From: Amblyomma americanum
Taxonomy: Eukaryota; Arthropoda; Arachnida; Ixodida; Ixodidae
Reading direction: 5' to 3'
DNA length: 64,000 nt
NCBI RefSeq assembly: GCF_052857255.1
Contig: NC_135498.1
Coordinates: 165,164,124 to 165,228,123 of the forward strand
Below are positions 63,379 to 64,000 of this stretch, one piece after another. Position 1 is the first letter of the stretch, and the number at the start of each line of letters is the position of its first letter. The position numbers and the translations under genes are program-made. The notes under the pieces are model-generated. The model did not search any database, had not been told where the DNA came from, and saw only the letters and a list, made by a program, of their open reading frames with translations.

Positions 63379-63687
63379 AAAACTTCTTCATGTAGTAGAT
63401 TACAAATTTTCACCTCAGGGGGAATCAGTCACCATTTATTTTCGCGCGAAATCAAGCACGCGCGCCGCCTGGCTTTGCTTTTCATCGCGAAGTGCACTGA
63501 CCTCTCACGTCAGCGCAACGCACGACGAAGATTTTTCCGGTGCGTCGACACAGAGCGATATCCTAGGGTATTTGTTCAATTTTCCTTCAGCTGTCCTTGC
63601 TTGGCAGCGTCCGATCGTATAACCGACCACACAATAACAAAAAGAAGGACACGGGTAACTGGCCGTCACCTGTCAACTCGAAAGGCC

Positions 63688-63699
63688 TATAAGTATAAA
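63688..63699 (+). promoter_or_regulatory. TATA box of the secreted-protein gene
   Basis: TATAAGTATAAA, two overlapping TATA-like motifs. Transcription would start about 25-30 bp downstream (around 63720-63728), after the ATG at 63704 and before the ATG at 63752, which favours the latter as start codon. Confidence 0.55.
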
Positions 63700-63751
63700 G
63701 AGCATGACGGCTAGACTGCAAAGTGCTCTCACATTCTCTGGCTTCTCGTCC

Positions 63752-63823
63752 ATGGCGCTCCAGCTTCTCTCAGCTTTCCTGGTTGGCTTCGCCGCTTCAG
63801 CTGCTCTGGGCGACGAAATATCG
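63752..63823 (+). CDS. First coding exon of a secreted protein (signal peptide)
   Basis: The ATG at 63752 lies in a good context (CCATGG). It encodes a 24-residue segment: MALQLLSAFLVGFAASAALG is a typical signal peptide (hydrophobic core, small residues before the cleavage point), followed by DEIS. Immediately after codon 24 is a consensus 5' splice site (TCG/GTAAGT, intron from 63824, phase 0). With the upstream TATA box this is a convincing first exon; the rest lies beyond the right edge. Tick genes for secreted salivary or gut proteins often have this structure, but the family cannot be named. It is the only likely host protein gene in the window. Confidence 0.6.
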
Positions 63824-64000
63824 GTAAGTGTGTGGACAGCGTGCAGAGCTGCAAATATGGTCACTCTTGCGCGCTCGCCCTTTATGATGTGTTGGTATGA
63901 TCGGGACTGCATTCCCTTCCGGTTCGACATGCTTGCGTTTGGAAAGGGGCTCAGTGAACAGAACGAGTGGAACAAGTGCTCTGATTTTTGTTGACAGTGC

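Overview
This is an arthropod genomic window, most likely from a hard tick. The case for a tick rests on two tRNA-derived SINE copies resembling the ixodid family Ruka (recognised from memory), abundant I-, CR1- and Tx1-type LINEs, Penelope-like sequence with GIY-YIG, PIF/Harbinger transposons, and spliceosomal introns. Almost everything is mobile or repetitive DNA. The only probable host gene is the first exon of a secreted protein at the right edge (63752-63823).

The dominant structure is a tandem tRNA-Lys(CTT) locus (4870-41499) repeatedly invaded by one LINE family with a Tx1/L1-like ORF2. Array 1 (4870-6348) has ten tRNA-Lys units of about 146 bp, each followed by a T-run. Array 2 (33939-41499) has about 52 units of about 144.7 bp with decayed but homogenised tRNA-Lys sequences and higher-order duplications. 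Four same-strand LINE copies (A 2216-4869, B 6349-18494, C 18653-28882, D 29044-33938) sit head to tail in this locus. Every 3' poly(A) abuts tRNA nucleotide 1. Every visible 5' end follows the first 15-18 nt of a tRNA-Lys. This is the signature of a LINE that inserts at the 5' end of tRNA-Lys genes and duplicates about 15 bp, leaving a whole tRNA downstream.

Other elements are nested inside these LINEs. B carries a full-length minus-strand Ty3/gypsy element with two LTRs (9924-17163). Its domain order is gag-protease-integrase-RT-RNase H, with integrase before RT, as in the Gmr1-like group. C carries a 5'-truncated RNase H LINE (18851-19771), a nearly intact minus-strand CR1-like LINE (22117-25145) and an I-group LINE (26066-28349). 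A is cut on its left by a second, partial minus-strand gypsy element with the same protease-then-integrase order (1-2215).

Right of the arrays is a graveyard of elements: a Harbinger transposase pseudogene with two recognisable introns (41783-43277), a CR1/L2-like LINE (43780-45385), a Ruka-like SINE, an LTR piece whose primer-binding site matches tRNA-Lys(CTT) (47512-47906), a Penelope-like GIY-YIG fragment with an inverted arm (47942-48860), a minus-strand Myb/SANT-like fragment (49716-51660), and a broken fifth Tx1-like LINE (52205-56846). That LINE contains a SINE, a hairpin with hammerhead-like cores and a short inverted-repeat element. It is followed by an internally deleted Harbinger transposon with clear TIRs and TTA duplications (56850-58008), an endonuclease-domain fragment, a promoter-like cluster (CRE, two NRF-1-type sites, an RFX X-box), a LINE RT fragment and several hairpins. 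Nearly all mobile-element reading frames carry stops or frameshifts. The least damaged are the CR1-like and I-group ORFs.
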